Assembly (NCBI RefSeq): GCF_000144695.1
Contig: NC_014378.1
Span: forward strand, 1,677,833-1,741,832
Source of the DNA: Acetohalobium arabaticum DSM 5501
Lineage (GTDB): Bacteria > Bacillota > Halanaerobiia > Halobacteroidales > Acetohalobiaceae
Reading direction: 5' to 3'
Length of the DNA stretch: 64,000 bases
Position 1 is the stretch's first letter. Each line of letters starts with the position of its first letter. Below the pieces are notes generated by a model that worked only from the letters and a program-made list of their open reading frames with translations, was not told where the DNA came from and searched no databases. The position numbers and the translations under genes were made by a program. This document shows positions 44,344 to 53,613 of the stretch, piece after piece.

Positions 44344-45426
44344 CTACTCCTCCAAAAGAGAATTTACTATCTTTTCTGGTTTAAATACCTCTATATCTTC
44401 GGGAACATTCTGACCATTAGTTATATATGATAATTCAGCATCAAATTGATCAATGATATTTACAAGCATTCCTAAATCTTTAGTTTCATCTAATTTAGTA
44501 AAGATAAATTTATCAAGTCCTATCTGCTGAAAGCTTAAAATAATATCTAATAAATCTTTAAATTTAGTAATTGCACTCAATACTAAATGTTTTTCTGCCA
44601 CATCTATTTTAGCCAGTAAAGCATCTAGCTCCGACATATGCATTTCATTATTCTGGCTTCGGCCTGCTGTATCGACCAAGACTAAATCTTTAGCAGCAAA
44701 TTTATCTAGAGCCTGTTCTAGTTCAGCAGAATTATAGACTACTTCCAAAGGAACATTGATTATTTCACTATAAGTCTTGAGCTGTTCTACAGCAGCAATC
44801 CGATAGGTATCAGCTGTAACTAAACCCACATCTTTATTCTTTGTTAAACTAAAATCAGCAGCCAATTTCGCCACAGTAGTTGTTTTCCCTACTCCGGTAG
44901 GACCTATAAAAGCAACTACTTTAGATTCTTGATCCGAAAGCGTTATTGGAGATACTGGATTTAATCTAGCCTTTATTTCTTCGGAAAATAAGCTCTTTAT
45001 TATCTCTTTATCTTCAATTTCTTTAGGGCCTAACTTATCATTAACTGCTATCAAAATTTCAGTTGCTAACTCATCTGTTATTCCTTGGGCTAATAATCTA
45101 TCTACTACTTCTTTTAAGTTTTCCGGTAAATTAGTATAAGAAGACTGTAGTTTATTCTCTTCTAATTTCTGTAAGACATTCCCCATCATCTGTTTTACCT
45201 GATTTAATTCTGACTCTACCTTCTGTTTCTCTTCTTTATCTTTTGTATTATGGACTTCATCCTCTATAGTAGCTACTACTTCTACCATTTCCGTTCCAAA
45301 CAGCCCTAAAAAACCGCCTTCTTTGAATTTACGAGTATGTAGAATAATAGCATCTGAACCTAAATCAGCCTTTACTTTAAACATTGCTTCCTGCATATTT
45401 TCTCCGCGATAGCGTTTAACTTCCAT
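44344..45426 (-). CDS. flhF: FlhF SRP-type GTPase
   Basis: A 360-residue flagellar SRP-family GTPase. A basic N-domain is followed by the NG domain with GPTGVGKTTTVAKLAA, DTYRIAAVEQL, LVDTAGRS and TKLDET. It marks the site of flagellum assembly and is stimulated by the FlhG N-terminus. Its ATG directly follows the flhA stop (TAAATG), so translation is coupled. Confidence 0.94.
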   Translation of the reverse strand: MEVKRYRGENMQEAMFKVKADLGSDAIILHTRKFKEGGFLGLFGTEMVEVVATIEDEVHNTKDKEEKQKVESELNQVKQMMGNVLQKLEENKLQSSYTNLPENLKEVVDRLLAQGITDELATEILIAVNDKLGPKEIEDKEIIKSLFSEEIKARLNPVSPITLSDQESKVVAFIGPTGVGKTTTVAKLAADFSLTKNKDVGLVTADTYRIAAVEQLKTYSEIINVPLEVVYNSAELEQALDKFAAKDLVLVDTAGRSQNNEMHMSELDALLAKIDVAEKHLVLSAITKFKDLLDIILSFQQIGLDKFIFTKLDETKDLGMLVNIIDQFDAELSYITNGQNVPEDIEVFKPEKIVNSLLEE

Positions 45427-47499
45427 TTATAAACTCACCATCCCTACTGTCTGCACATTTAAGTCAGGCTCTAATTCATTAAAGGATAGAACAGTTAAAT
45501 CAGAAGCTACCTGTTCTGTCAAATCTTTAAAGTGGTATCTAACTATTGGCGAAGTCAATACTATCGGATCATAGCCCTGCTGCATCATCTCCTGTATTTT
45601 CTGAGATAGATTATTAAAGAGCTGCTGGGCAGTTTCAGGGGTTAAGGTTACATAAGCCCCCTGCTCAGTCCGCTCAATTGAATCAGAAATTCTTTCTTCT
45701 AACTGTGGGTCCAAGGTTAATACATGAATATTATTCTTATCATCCTTATATAACTCCGAAATCTGCCGCGATAAAGCCTGGCGGGCATACTCTGTCAGGA
45801 TATCGATATCCTTTGTATTTCTGGCTTCATCAGCTAATGTTTCCAGAATAGTTACTAAATCCCGAACCGGAATACCTTCTTTCAATAAATTCTGAAGCAC
45901 TTTTTGAATCTCACCAATAGTCATCAGCTCAGGAATCAATTCATCAATTACTGCTGAATAGTCATCTTTTAAATTATCGATCAACTCCTGAACTTCCTGT
46001 CTGCCCAATAATTCATGAGCATGATCCTTAATCAGCTCAGTTAAATGTGTAGCAATCACTGAAGGCGGATCCACAATCGTATAACCGGCCAATTCGGCTT
46101 CTTCTTTCTGATCTTCACTGATCCATAAGGCCGGTAGATCAAAAGCCGGTTCAGTAGTTTCAATTCCATCTATCTCCTCAGTAACCATTCCTGAATCCAT
46201 AGCTAAATAATGGTTAACCATTATTTCATGGCTAGCAATCTCAATCCCCCTTAAATTCACCTGATAATGGTCCGGCTCTAACTGCATATTATCCCTAATT
46301 CTAATCGGAGGAATAATAATCCCCATCTCTAGGGCACACTGTCGGCGAATCATTGATACTCTATCCAGCAGATCCCCGCCCTGTTCTGGTACTACTAAAG
46401 GAATTAAATTATAACCTACCTCAACTTCCATAGGATCTACTTTTAATAATTCATCAATATCTTCCTGTTCTTCATACTGGGCAACCTCTTCCTCTTCTTC
46501 GCTTGCTGTCTCTTCTTCAACTATCTCCTGCTGTGTCTGATAGAGGGTATATCCTAATCCTGCCAGCATTACTGCCAGTAATAAGAACGGTATAGTCGGT
46601 AAACCACTGACAAAAGCAAATAAAGTAAGTACTCCTGAGACAATCAGTAAACTCTTGGGCTGAGCTAACATCTGATTGGAAAGATCTTCTCCTAAATTTG
46701 ATTCCGAAGCTGCTCTAGTAACTACAATTCCAGCAGCAGTAGAAATTAAAAGAGCTGGAATCTGGCTCACTAGACCATCACCAATCGTTAACAGAGTATA
46801 AGTCTGGAGTGCTTCTGTGACTGCCATTCCCTGCTGTAAGACACCGATTACTAAACCACCGATTACATTTATTAAGGTAATTATAATTCCAGCAATTGCA
46901 TCACCCTTAACGAATTTACTGGCACCATCCATAGCCCCATAAAAGTCCGATTCATCACGTAATTTCTTCCTCTGAGCTCTGGCTTCAGCTTCTGTAATTA
47001 AACCAGCATTTAAATCGGCATCAATACTCATCTGCTTACCGGGTAAAGCATCTAAAGTAAAGCGGGCAGTAACTTCAGCCACTCTTTCTGCTCCCTTAGT
47101 AATTACTACATACTGAATTACAATTAGGATAATAAAGATTACAAATCCTACTACATAATTACCTCCGACTACAAATTCTCCAAAACTTAATATCACTTCT
47201 CCAGCATAGGCTTCCCCTAAAATCAATCTAGTAGTGGAAACATTTAAAGCTAACCGAAAAAGAGTAGCAATCAACAGTAAAGTCGGAAAGACAGAAAACT
47301 CCAGCGGTTCTACAGTATACATTGAAATTAAAAGAATTGTTAAACCAAACGCAATATTAGCCGATAATAATACATCCAATAAGAAAGTAGGCAGCGGTAT
47401 AATAAACATAACTACGATTGTAACAACTGCTAAAGCAAAAATAATATCACTATATTGAGTAAAGCTTGCTGGAGCTAAATTATCACTAGGAGCGGCCAA
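45427..47499 (-). CDS. flhA: Flagellar export gate FlhA
   Basis: A 690-residue FlhA: seven or eight N-terminal membrane helices, the FHIPEP signature loop (LPGKQMSIDADLNAGLI), and a C-terminal cytoplasmic domain forming the nonameric ring. It couples proton flow to export. It starts at TTG (47497-47499) after AAAGGAGGT. It lies 2 bases after flhB, whose last codons overlap this ribosome site. Confidence 0.96.
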   Translation of the reverse strand: MAAPSDNLAPASFTQYSDIIFALAVVTIVVMFIIPLPTFLLDVLLSANIAFGLTILLISMYTVEPLEFSVFPTLLLIATLFRLALNVSTTRLILGEAYAGEVILSFGEFVVGGNYVVGFVIFIILIVIQYVVITKGAERVAEVTARFTLDALPGKQMSIDADLNAGLITEAEARAQRKKLRDESDFYGAMDGASKFVKGDAIAGIIITLINVIGGLVIGVLQQGMAVTEALQTYTLLTIGDGLVSQIPALLISTAAGIVVTRAASESNLGEDLSNQMLAQPKSLLIVSGVLTLFAFVSGLPTIPFLLLAVMLAGLGYTLYQTQQEIVEEETASEEEEEVAQYEEQEDIDELLKVDPMEVEVGYNLIPLVVPEQGGDLLDRVSMIRRQCALEMGIIIPPIRIRDNMQLEPDHYQVNLRGIEIASHEIMVNHYLAMDSGMVTEEIDGIETTEPAFDLPALWISEDQKEEAELAGYTIVDPPSVIATHLTELIKDHAHELLGRQEVQELIDNLKDDYSAVIDELIPELMTIGEIQKVLQNLLKEGIPVRDLVTILETLADEARNTKDIDILTEYARQALSRQISELYKDDKNNIHVLTLDPQLEERISDSIERTEQGAYVTLTPETAQQLFNNLSQKIQEMMQQGYDPIVLTSPIVRYHFKDLTEQVASDLTVLSFNELEPDLNVQTVGMVSL

Positions 47500-47501
47500 A
47501 T

Positions 47502-48563
47502 CTAATACCTCCTTTCGTCATTCAACTGATAGACATAAGCTAGTATCTCGGCTACTGCCTGATATAATTCCATTGGTATCTCTTCCTCTATCTCAACTTG
47601 ACCATATAAAGCTCTGGCTAATGGTTTCTCTTCTACAATCTCTATTCCGCATTCTTCAGCTTTCTTCTTAATCTTGTGGGCTATTTCTCCTTTACCTTTG
47701 GCTACTACTATTGGAGCATCCATATTATCAATATCAAACTTAATAGCTACAGCAATATGAGTCGGATTTGTAATCACTACATCAGCTTCAGGAACAGACT
47801 CCATCATCCGGTTCATAGCCATCTCCTGCTGTTTTTCTTTCTGTCTCTTCTTTATTTCAGGATTACCCTCAGTCTGCTTCTTCTCTTCTTTTACTTCCTG
47901 TTTAGTCATCTTCAGCTGCTGTTCATGCTCCCATTTCTGGTAAATAAAGTCCAAAATGCCTAACAAAATTAAAATTAAACTAACCTTAATTGCCAGTGAA
48001 TAAATTATACTTCCAATTAAGGAAACAACCTGATTAAGCCCCATCTTACTAAACATAATTAATTGAGGTAGATTATCCTTAATTGTTAAATAGGCTATAC
48101 CTCCTACAATAGATATCTTTAAAATTGATTTAAAAAATTCTGCTACTGTCTGTTTAGAAAAGATCTGCTTAAAACCAGAAACCGGATCTAATTTGCTAGG
48201 GTCAGGCTGTAAGGATGTAGGAGTAAATAGAAATCCTGTCTGCAACAATCCAACAACAACACCTACTAGTGCTACTACAAACATAAGTGGAGCAACCAAC
48301 CGAAAAATAAACTGCATAAGCTCTAACAGTAAAGTATAAAAGGTCTGCAGATTCAGCGTCATTGTCATGTAGTCAGTAAAATATTTATTCATAAACTCCA
48401 TACTTTCGTATAGGATATTATCCATCAAGAAAAAAAGCATAATAAAACTGAATAAGAGAGTAAAAGCCATAGATAATTCCTGGCTTTGGGCTACCTGTCC
48501 TTCTTCTCTGGCTTCCTGACGCCTTTTTGGAGTAGGATCTTCAGTTTTTTCTTCTGCCGGCAT
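47502..48563 (-). CDS. flhB: Flagellar export switch FlhB
   Basis: A 353-residue FlhB with four membrane helices and the autocleavage motif NPTH (ITNPTHIAVAIKFD, about residue 267). Cleavage switches export from rod/hook to filament substrates with FliK. The N-terminus TEDPTPKRRQEAREEGQVAQS is typical. The start follows AAGGGGGGAA. Confidence 0.96.
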   Translation of the reverse strand: MPAEEKTEDPTPKRRQEAREEGQVAQSQELSMAFTLLFSFIMLFFLMDNILYESMEFMNKYFTDYMTMTLNLQTFYTLLLELMQFIFRLVAPLMFVVALVGVVVGLLQTGFLFTPTSLQPDPSKLDPVSGFKQIFSKQTVAEFFKSILKISIVGGIAYLTIKDNLPQLIMFSKMGLNQVVSLIGSIIYSLAIKVSLILILLGILDFIYQKWEHEQQLKMTKQEVKEEKKQTEGNPEIKKRQKEKQQEMAMNRMMESVPEADVVITNPTHIAVAIKFDIDNMDAPIVVAKGKGEIAHKIKKKAEECGIEIVEEKPLARALYGQVEIEEEIPMELYQAVAEILAYVYQLNDERRY

Positions 48564-48574
48564 AGCTTCCCCCC

Positions 48575-49351
48575 TTAATTACCTAAAATACTTATTATTC
48601 TATCTATATTGGCAAACAAATCATCAAATAAACCTCTTATTAGTGAAATATATACCGGAACTGTAATCAAAAGTAATAATGAGCCAACCAATAATTTCGT
48701 CGGCAGTCCCATAACAAATACATTCATCTGCGGCACTGTTCTAGCTACTAGTCCAAAAGCAACATCGGTCAAAAATAAAGCTGCTATAATAGGTAAAGCA
48801 ATCTGAAAGGCCAGAGGAAATAAATCCCCGGCCATACGCAATAACTTCATAAATAAAGCATCCGATATCCTTAAACCAGTCAAGGGAATAACATCAAAGC
48901 TATGTTTTAGCGCCCGCAGTAACTGATGATGTCCATTGATAACCAGAAATAATAAAGTAGCTAATACATTCTTAAACTGTCCAATCACTGCAATCGAAGA
49001 TCCATTCATCGGATCCATTATATTAGCCATAGCAAGGCCCATTCTCATGCTTATCATTTGGCCTGCCAATTGAATGCTGGCAAAGATCAAAATAGTTATA
49101 AACCCAAAAATAAGTCCAATTGTTAATTCAGATAAAAAGTTAAATAATAATATCAAAATATTTGTTGGTAATTCTAAATTACTACCATCCACTACAGGAC
49201 TTAAAATCAAAGTTACTAAAAATGCTAAAGCAGCTTTAATCCGCTTAGGAATTACTCTACTGCCGAAGAAAGGAGCAGTAAGAAATAAACCTGTAAGCCT
49301 CAGCATAATTAAAGCTCCTTGATAAATTAACTCTATTAATGCTAAATCCAT
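48575..49351 (-). CDS. fliR: Flagellar export protein FliR
   Basis: A 258-residue polytopic membrane protein with six or so helices, including the family pattern RLTGLFLTAPFFGSRVIPKR near the N-terminus. With FliP and FliQ it forms the export gate core. It lies in fliP-fliQ-fliR-flhB order, 13 bases after fliQ. Confidence 0.94.
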   Translation of the reverse strand: MDLALIELIYQGALIMLRLTGLFLTAPFFGSRVIPKRIKAALAFLVTLILSPVVDGSNLELPTNILILLFNFLSELTIGLIFGFITILIFASIQLAGQMISMRMGLAMANIMDPMNGSSIAVIGQFKNVLATLLFLVINGHHQLLRALKHSFDVIPLTGLRISDALFMKLLRMAGDLFPLAFQIALPIIAALFLTDVAFGLVARTVPQMNVFVMGLPTKLLVGSLLLLITVPVYISLIRGLFDDLFANIDRIISILGN

Positions 49352-49364
49352 TATTATCCCCTTT

Positions 49365-49634
49365 TTACCCTACATAATTAGGTATATTTAGAAATAAATT
49401 ATGTACAAAATCCACTAAAGTATTCAACATCCAGGGCCCAAATATTATAATTGCTACTATAACAGCTAGAATCTTAGGAATAAAGACCAAAGTCTGTTCC
49501 TGAATCTGAGTAGTAGCCTGTAGAATACTGATTGCCAAACCAGCCAAAAGCCCTAAACCTAACATAGGAGCTGTAACCATTACTACTTGCAGCAAGGCCC
49601 TTCTTCCCAGTTCTATTACTAACTGCTCTGTCAT
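49365..49634 (-). CDS. fliQ: Flagellar export protein FliQ
   Basis: An 89-residue protein with two membrane helices (VMVTAPMLGLGLLAGLAISI and the C-terminal ILAVIVAIIIFGPWMLNTL). The sequence LGLLAGLAISILQATTQIQE matches FliQ. Four copies join FliP and FliR in the gate. The start follows GAAGGGAG. Confidence 0.95.
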   Translation of the reverse strand: MTEQLVIELGRRALLQVVMVTAPMLGLGLLAGLAISILQATTQIQEQTLVFIPKILAVIVAIIIFGPWMLNTLVDFVHNLFLNIPNYVG

Positions 49635-49657
49635 CTATAAAGCTCCCTTCTTTCTAA

Positions 49658-50443
49658 TTAATTAAAAGTCTTAATTAGCGATTTAATTACCAAATACCAG
49701 CCGTCAACTAATACAAAGAGTAATATCTTAAAGGGAAGTGAAATCATTACCGGAGGTAACATCATCATTCCCATGGACATTAAAGTACTGGCAACTATCA
49801 TATCAATCACTATAAAGGGAAGATAGATTATAAATCCGATCTGAAAAGCTATTCTCAATTCGCTAATAATAAAAGCAGGAATCAGGACATAAGTCGGAAT
49901 CTCCATTTGGTTTTGAGGCCGCTCTATTTCACCTAAATCAACAAATAAAGCAATATCCTTCTCTCGAGTCTGCTTAAACATGAATTTCCTTAACGGCTTA
50001 ATCCCCTGCTCATAAGCCTGCATCTGATTGATTTCATCATCCAAATAAGGTTGTACTGCAGTATCATAAATCTGGCCCCAGACAGGTGCCATTACAAAGA
50101 TAGTTAAAAAGATTGCTAACCCAATAATAACCTGATTAGGAGGCATCCTTCTGGTTGCCAAAGCTCGTCTAATTAAAGATAACACCACAGCAATCCGCAC
50201 AAAAGACGTTAACATAATTAAAATTGCCGGTGCTAATGATAACACGGTCAACAACAGCATAATCTGCAGTGGTAAAGCTAGATTCTGGCTTCCCTCTCCG
50301 GTTTCAATACTTAAATTGACATCAGGTATCTCAAAAGTAGGTGCTGCTTCAACTATACCCTGGCTACTAATAATTATTAGTAGTAATAATATTGAAACCT
50401 TAAAGATAAATTTCCATCTCTTATTAATCATTATTACAGCCAT
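49658..50443 (-). CDS. fliP: Flagellar export protein FliP
   Basis: A 261-residue protein with a signal-like N-terminus and four membrane helices. Family motifs RIAVVLSLIRRALATRRMPPNQ and the C-terminal FKILLFVLVDGWYLV are present. Five copies build the export pore. It overlaps fliO by 20 bases; ATG at 50443 or the ATG four codons later could be the start, the latter with slightly better spacing from AGGG. Confidence 0.94.
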   Translation of the reverse strand: MAVIMINKRWKFIFKVSILLLLIIISSQGIVEAAPTFEIPDVNLSIETGEGSQNLALPLQIMLLLTVLSLAPAILIMLTSFVRIAVVLSLIRRALATRRMPPNQVIIGLAIFLTIFVMAPVWGQIYDTAVQPYLDDEINQMQAYEQGIKPLRKFMFKQTREKDIALFVDLGEIERPQNQMEIPTYVLIPAFIISELRIAFQIGFIIYLPFIVIDMIVASTLMSMGMMMLPPVMISLPFKILLFVLVDGWYLVIKSLIKTFN

Positions 50444-50768
50444 CCCTATTAAAAAACTTTTTAAAGCTCTGTTTTAAATTATTATCCTCCAGCTCTGCTG
50501 TTAATTTCTCTATTTTATCCAAATCAGTCACTTTCGAAAGCAATTCTACTCTTTCTTTACTAATACCTAATACCCAGACTTCATCTATTACTTTTACTAA
50601 ATACAGAGCTTGATCAGAATTAAAATAAATCTTCTCTAATATCTGTAGATTACGATTAAAACCCTGAAGATGCCTCTGCTTCTTGATGAATTTAATTACT
50701 ATAAAGAAGAGAATAATAATCAGCGATAAATAAAATACCATCTTAATTAACTGCCAAGAAAAAGACAT
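50424..50768 (-). CDS. fliO: Flagellar biosynthesis protein FliO
   Basis: A 114-residue small FliO/FliZ-type protein with one N-terminal membrane helix (YLSLIIILFFIVIKFI) and a soluble domain (LQILEKIYFNSDQALYLVKVIDEVWVLG, in part) typical of FliO. It helps assemble the FliP ring. The start follows AGAGGTG. Just upstream is the cheY remnant instead of an intact cheY. Confidence 0.85.
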   Translation of the reverse strand: MSFSWQLIKMVFYLSLIIILFFIVIKFIKKQRHLQGFNRNLQILEKIYFNSDQALYLVKVIDEVWVLGISKERVELLSKVTDLDKIEKLTAELEDNNLKQSFKKFFNRDGCNND

Positions 50769-50781
50769 CTTAACACCTCTA

Positions 50782-50931
50782 TTAACCTAATATTTTATTG
50801 ACAACATTTAATACTTTAACTCCAACTTTCATAGCTTCCATTACCATTAACTACTGTCCCATAGCACTACAGACCAATGTCTTAGCCTTAGAATCCAGAG
50901 TTAAAATTTCTTTTATAGAAGTAATTACATC
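50782..50931 (-). pseudogene. cheY: Remnant of cheY (response regulator)
   Basis: Directly after the fliY stop, one frame reads ITSIKEILTLDSKAKTLVCSAMGQ in part, then an in-frame TAG, then LMVMEAMKVGVKVLNVVNKILG and a stop. This matches the last half of Firmicutes CheY (AVKEI..DPNAKI.MCSAMGQQ.MV.EA...GAKDFIVKPF...VLEA.NKVLG). The 5' half, with the phosphoacceptor Asp, is gone; the KPF segment is deleted; and CAG appears changed to TAG. The location between fliY and fliO is where Firmicutes keep cheY. Confidence 0.85.
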
Positions 50932-52158
50932 CTAAAGATTAGTGATTCTCTCCATCGGGCTAACTATATCAGTAACTCTAAAGCCAAAGTTTTCATCAAT
51001 TACAACCACTTCTCCTTTGGCTATTAATTTTCCATTAACCAATAAATCTACAGATTCACCAGCTAACTTATCAAGCTCAATTACTGAACCATTACCCAAT
51101 TCCAAAATATCCTTAATCAACATCTTGGTTTTGCCTAATCTAACTGTAACCTCCAGGGGAACATCTTTAATTAGATCTATCTTACTCTGTCCCTGTTCAG
51201 TCTGACCTTCACCTAACTGTGAAAACTCTACTGACTGTACATCAACACTCTCTTCTCTACTAACTGCCCCGCTTTTACTATTAGCCAACTGCTGTGCTGC
51301 TTGCTGTTGCTGTGGTTGCTGCTGTGCTGTCTGTTGTTGTGGCTGTTGTTCGGCCTCTGCTTTACTTTTGGTAGCTGGTTCATTCTGTGATATATTATCA
51401 GCCGCAGTTTCACCACTCTCCTGTGGTTCTTCAGCCCTCTCAGAAGGATCAGGATCGGTCAAATAAGCTACTAATTCTTTAGCAAAATCTAACGGCATTA
51501 GCTGTAAAATCTCACTATCTATTACCTCACCAATAGTTAGATCAAAAGACACCTTTACTACTTCATCGTCCGGCTGAAAGCTACGACTCTTAATTTCATC
51601 AGTATTCAAAGTTAAAAGTTCAGCATTAGGAGGGGATATATTCACTTTATCTCCCTGCATAATGGTTGACATCGAAGTCGAAGCTGAACCCATCATTTGA
51701 TTCATAGCTTCACTAACAGCACTCAAATGAAGCTCATTTAATTCCGCATCAGGATTATTGCCATCACCGCCCATCATTAAATCAGAAATAATAGCTGCAT
51801 CCTGCTGTTCTATAATTAGAAGATTGCTGCCTTCTAACCCTTCTATATATTCAACATCAACAACTACACAAGGACGTTCATATTCCTGAATTAACTTCTG
51901 AAAGGTAACCAACTCTACTTCCGGCGCAGTAATCTCTACTGTCTCATCTAACAGACTATATAAAGCGGTAGCAGCAGATCCCATAGAAATATTTCCAATT
52001 TCACCAATGGCATCCTTCTCTTTATCTGTTAATTCATTCTCCAATTCAGAATTATTATCATCCTGTTCGTTACTCTCTACTGCTTCAGTTTCATCATTGT
52101 TAGAATCATCATTTAGTAAAGCATCAATTTCATCTTGAGACAAAACTTCTTCATTCAT
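50932..52158 (-). CDS. fliY: Flagellar switch protein FliY (CheC-like domain plus FliN)
   Basis: A 408-residue protein. The N-terminus LSQDEIDALL binds CheY-P in homologues. A CheC-like phosphatase domain follows with two sites (GEIGNISMGSAATAL and SEAMNQMMGSASTS). Then a Gln/Pro-rich linker of about 60 residues precedes a C-terminal FliN domain (LEVTVRLGKTKMLIKDILELG, in part). It forms the C-ring with FliM and FliG and also removes phosphate from CheY. It overlaps fliM by 8 bases. The codons after its stop belong to the cheY remnant. Confidence 0.95.
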   Translation of the reverse strand: MNEEVLSQDEIDALLNDDSNNDETEAVESNEQDDNNSELENELTDKEKDAIGEIGNISMGSAATALYSLLDETVEITAPEVELVTFQKLIQEYERPCVVVDVEYIEGLEGSNLLIIEQQDAAIISDLMMGGDGNNPDAELNELHLSAVSEAMNQMMGSASTSMSTIMQGDKVNISPPNAELLTLNTDEIKSRSFQPDDEVVKVSFDLTIGEVIDSEILQLMPLDFAKELVAYLTDPDPSERAEEPQESGETAADNISQNEPATKSKAEAEQQPQQQTAQQQPQQQQAAQQLANSKSGAVSREESVDVQSVEFSQLGEGQTEQGQSKIDLIKDVPLEVTVRLGKTKMLIKDILELGNGSVIELDKLAGESVDLLVNGKLIAKGEVVVIDENFGFRVTDIVSPMERITNL

Positions 52159-53152
52159 CTTCGACTGCCTCCTCTTTATCCAAAACAGAACTAATTTCTA
52201 TAGCTAATTTACTGCCAACAACTCCCGGCTTACCAATAAATTTCTCTTTATTACCGACTTTAACTACTGCTTCCTTGGTAGCTTTTTGATCCATTCTTAT
52301 TACATCACCTGGCTGCAGATCTAGTAGATCAGCTACGGTAATATTTGTAGTCCCTAAATTAGCTATAACCGGCAGCTTAGCCTTACTTAATCTATCCTTT
52401 AATTTATTCAATTCTTCTGAACTGGCTGAATCACGCGAAGTCGAAAACCAGTATTGGGCATTTAATTTAGATACTATCGGCTCTAAAACAATATAAGGAA
52501 TACAGACATTGATTAACCCCTCTGCCTCAGCAATCTTGGCATCAAAAGTAGCAAGAATCACCATATCATTCCCCGGTACAATCTGAGTAAATTGAGGATT
52601 GGATTCTAAATTCTTAATCCGGGGCTTTAAATCAATAACATTCTCCCAGGCTTCTACAAAAGCACTTAAATTCTGTTTTAATACTTTTTTTAATACCATC
52701 TCTTCAATATCAGTAAAATCACGAATATTATTGGGCGGTGTCCCTTGACCGCCAAATAACCTTTCTACAATTGCATATCCCAGCCGGGGATTTATCTCTA
52801 AAATGAATTCACCAGCTAAAGGATTGAAATCACAGATGCTCATAATCGTCGGCTGCGGCAGTGAACGAATAAACTCATCATAGGATAACTGCTCAATCGA
52901 ATTCAGTTCTACATGAATCATTGTTCTCAGCTGAGTAGAAAGACTGGTATTCAATAAACGAGCAAAATTTTCATATATGATTCTTAAAGTTCTTAATTGA
53001 TCTTTAGAAAGCTTATCAGGATGTTTAAAATCATAAGCTTTAACTGATTTCTCTTCAGTATCCTTTAATTCTTCAGCCTCTACATCTCCCGAATTAAACT
53101 CCTGTAGAAGATCATCTATTTCATTCTGGGATAAAACTCTATCACTAGACAC
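52151..53152 (-). CDS. fliM: Flagellar switch protein FliM
   Basis: A 333-residue FliM: an N-terminal CheY-P-binding peptide (VLSQNEIDDLLQEF), a CheC-like middle domain (RTLRIIYENFARLLNTSLSTQLR region, cited in part; GGQGTPP), and a C-terminal FliN-like domain. With FliG it sets rotation direction. Retaining the CheY-binding peptide implies an active CheY elsewhere in the genome. It starts 11 bases after fliL. Confidence 0.95.
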   Translation of the reverse strand: MSSDRVLSQNEIDDLLQEFNSGDVEAEELKDTEEKSVKAYDFKHPDKLSKDQLRTLRIIYENFARLLNTSLSTQLRTMIHVELNSIEQLSYDEFIRSLPQPTIMSICDFNPLAGEFILEINPRLGYAIVERLFGGQGTPPNNIRDFTDIEEMVLKKVLKQNLSAFVEAWENVIDLKPRIKNLESNPQFTQIVPGNDMVILATFDAKIAEAEGLINVCIPYIVLEPIVSKLNAQYWFSTSRDSASSEELNKLKDRLSKAKLPVIANLGTTNITVADLLDLQPGDVIRMDQKATKEAVVKVGNKEKFIGKPGVVGSKLAIEISSVLDKEEAVEDE

Positions 53153-53163
53153 TTAACTCCCTC

Positions 53164-53613
53164 CTACTGAACAACAAACTGGGTAAAGAAAACATTAGTT
53201 ACCTTCCCTTCAGCAATGAACTTATTCAATTCGTTTCGAATCTGTTCCCGCAGATCTTTAATTCCGGCTTGAGTATTAATATCTTGAGGCTTTTTAGTCC
53301 GGACAATTGAAATCACTGCATCCCTAACCTGTGGATTTCTGGTTTCCAGTTTGTTTATAACATCTTTATTACTAACCTCTAATACTAAATTCATTCTCAA
53401 ATAGCGGCGGTTATCAGATAAATTAACTGTAAATTCTCCCGCTTTATGAGTAGGACCTAACTCAGCTACTGATTCACTTGCTTGACTGCTGCTTTGGCTA
53501 TTTCCTCCTAGCTGCTGTAACATAAAATAGGAAGTCCCAGCAGCAATTAACAAAGACAACAAAACCATGACTACTAACATCAATTTAAAGTTATGTCCAG
53601 AGTCTTCACTCAT
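53164..53613 (-). CDS. fliL: Flagellar basal-body protein FliL
   Basis: About 149 residues: a short cytoplasmic start, one membrane helix (LMLVVMVLLSLLIAAGTSYF), a linker, and a periplasmic-type FliL domain (TVNLSDNRRYLRMNLVLEV; FFTQFVVQ at the end). It stabilises stators. The ATG at 53611-53613 follows AAGGAGG and overlaps the motB stop by 8 bases; a longer frame to 53646 lacks a ribosome site. Confidence 0.92.
   Translation of the reverse strand: MSEDSGHNFKLMLVVMVLLSLLIAAGTSYFMLQQLGGNSQSSSQASESVAELGPTHKAGEFTVNLSDNRRYLRMNLVLEVSNKDVINKLETRNPQVRDAVISIVRTKKPQDINTQAGIKDLREQIRNELNKFIAEGKVTNVFFTQFVVQ

Noticed and set aside
50769-50931. A small non-coding RNA between fliY and fliO
   Set aside because: Translated, the stretch matches the CheY C-terminal half, and it has no stable stem, so a gene remnant explains it better.
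51290-51420. Trinucleotide repeat in the fliY linker as a mobile or unstable repeat
   Set aside because: It is an irregular Gln/Pro-rich linker between two folded domains, common in FliY, without exact tandem units.
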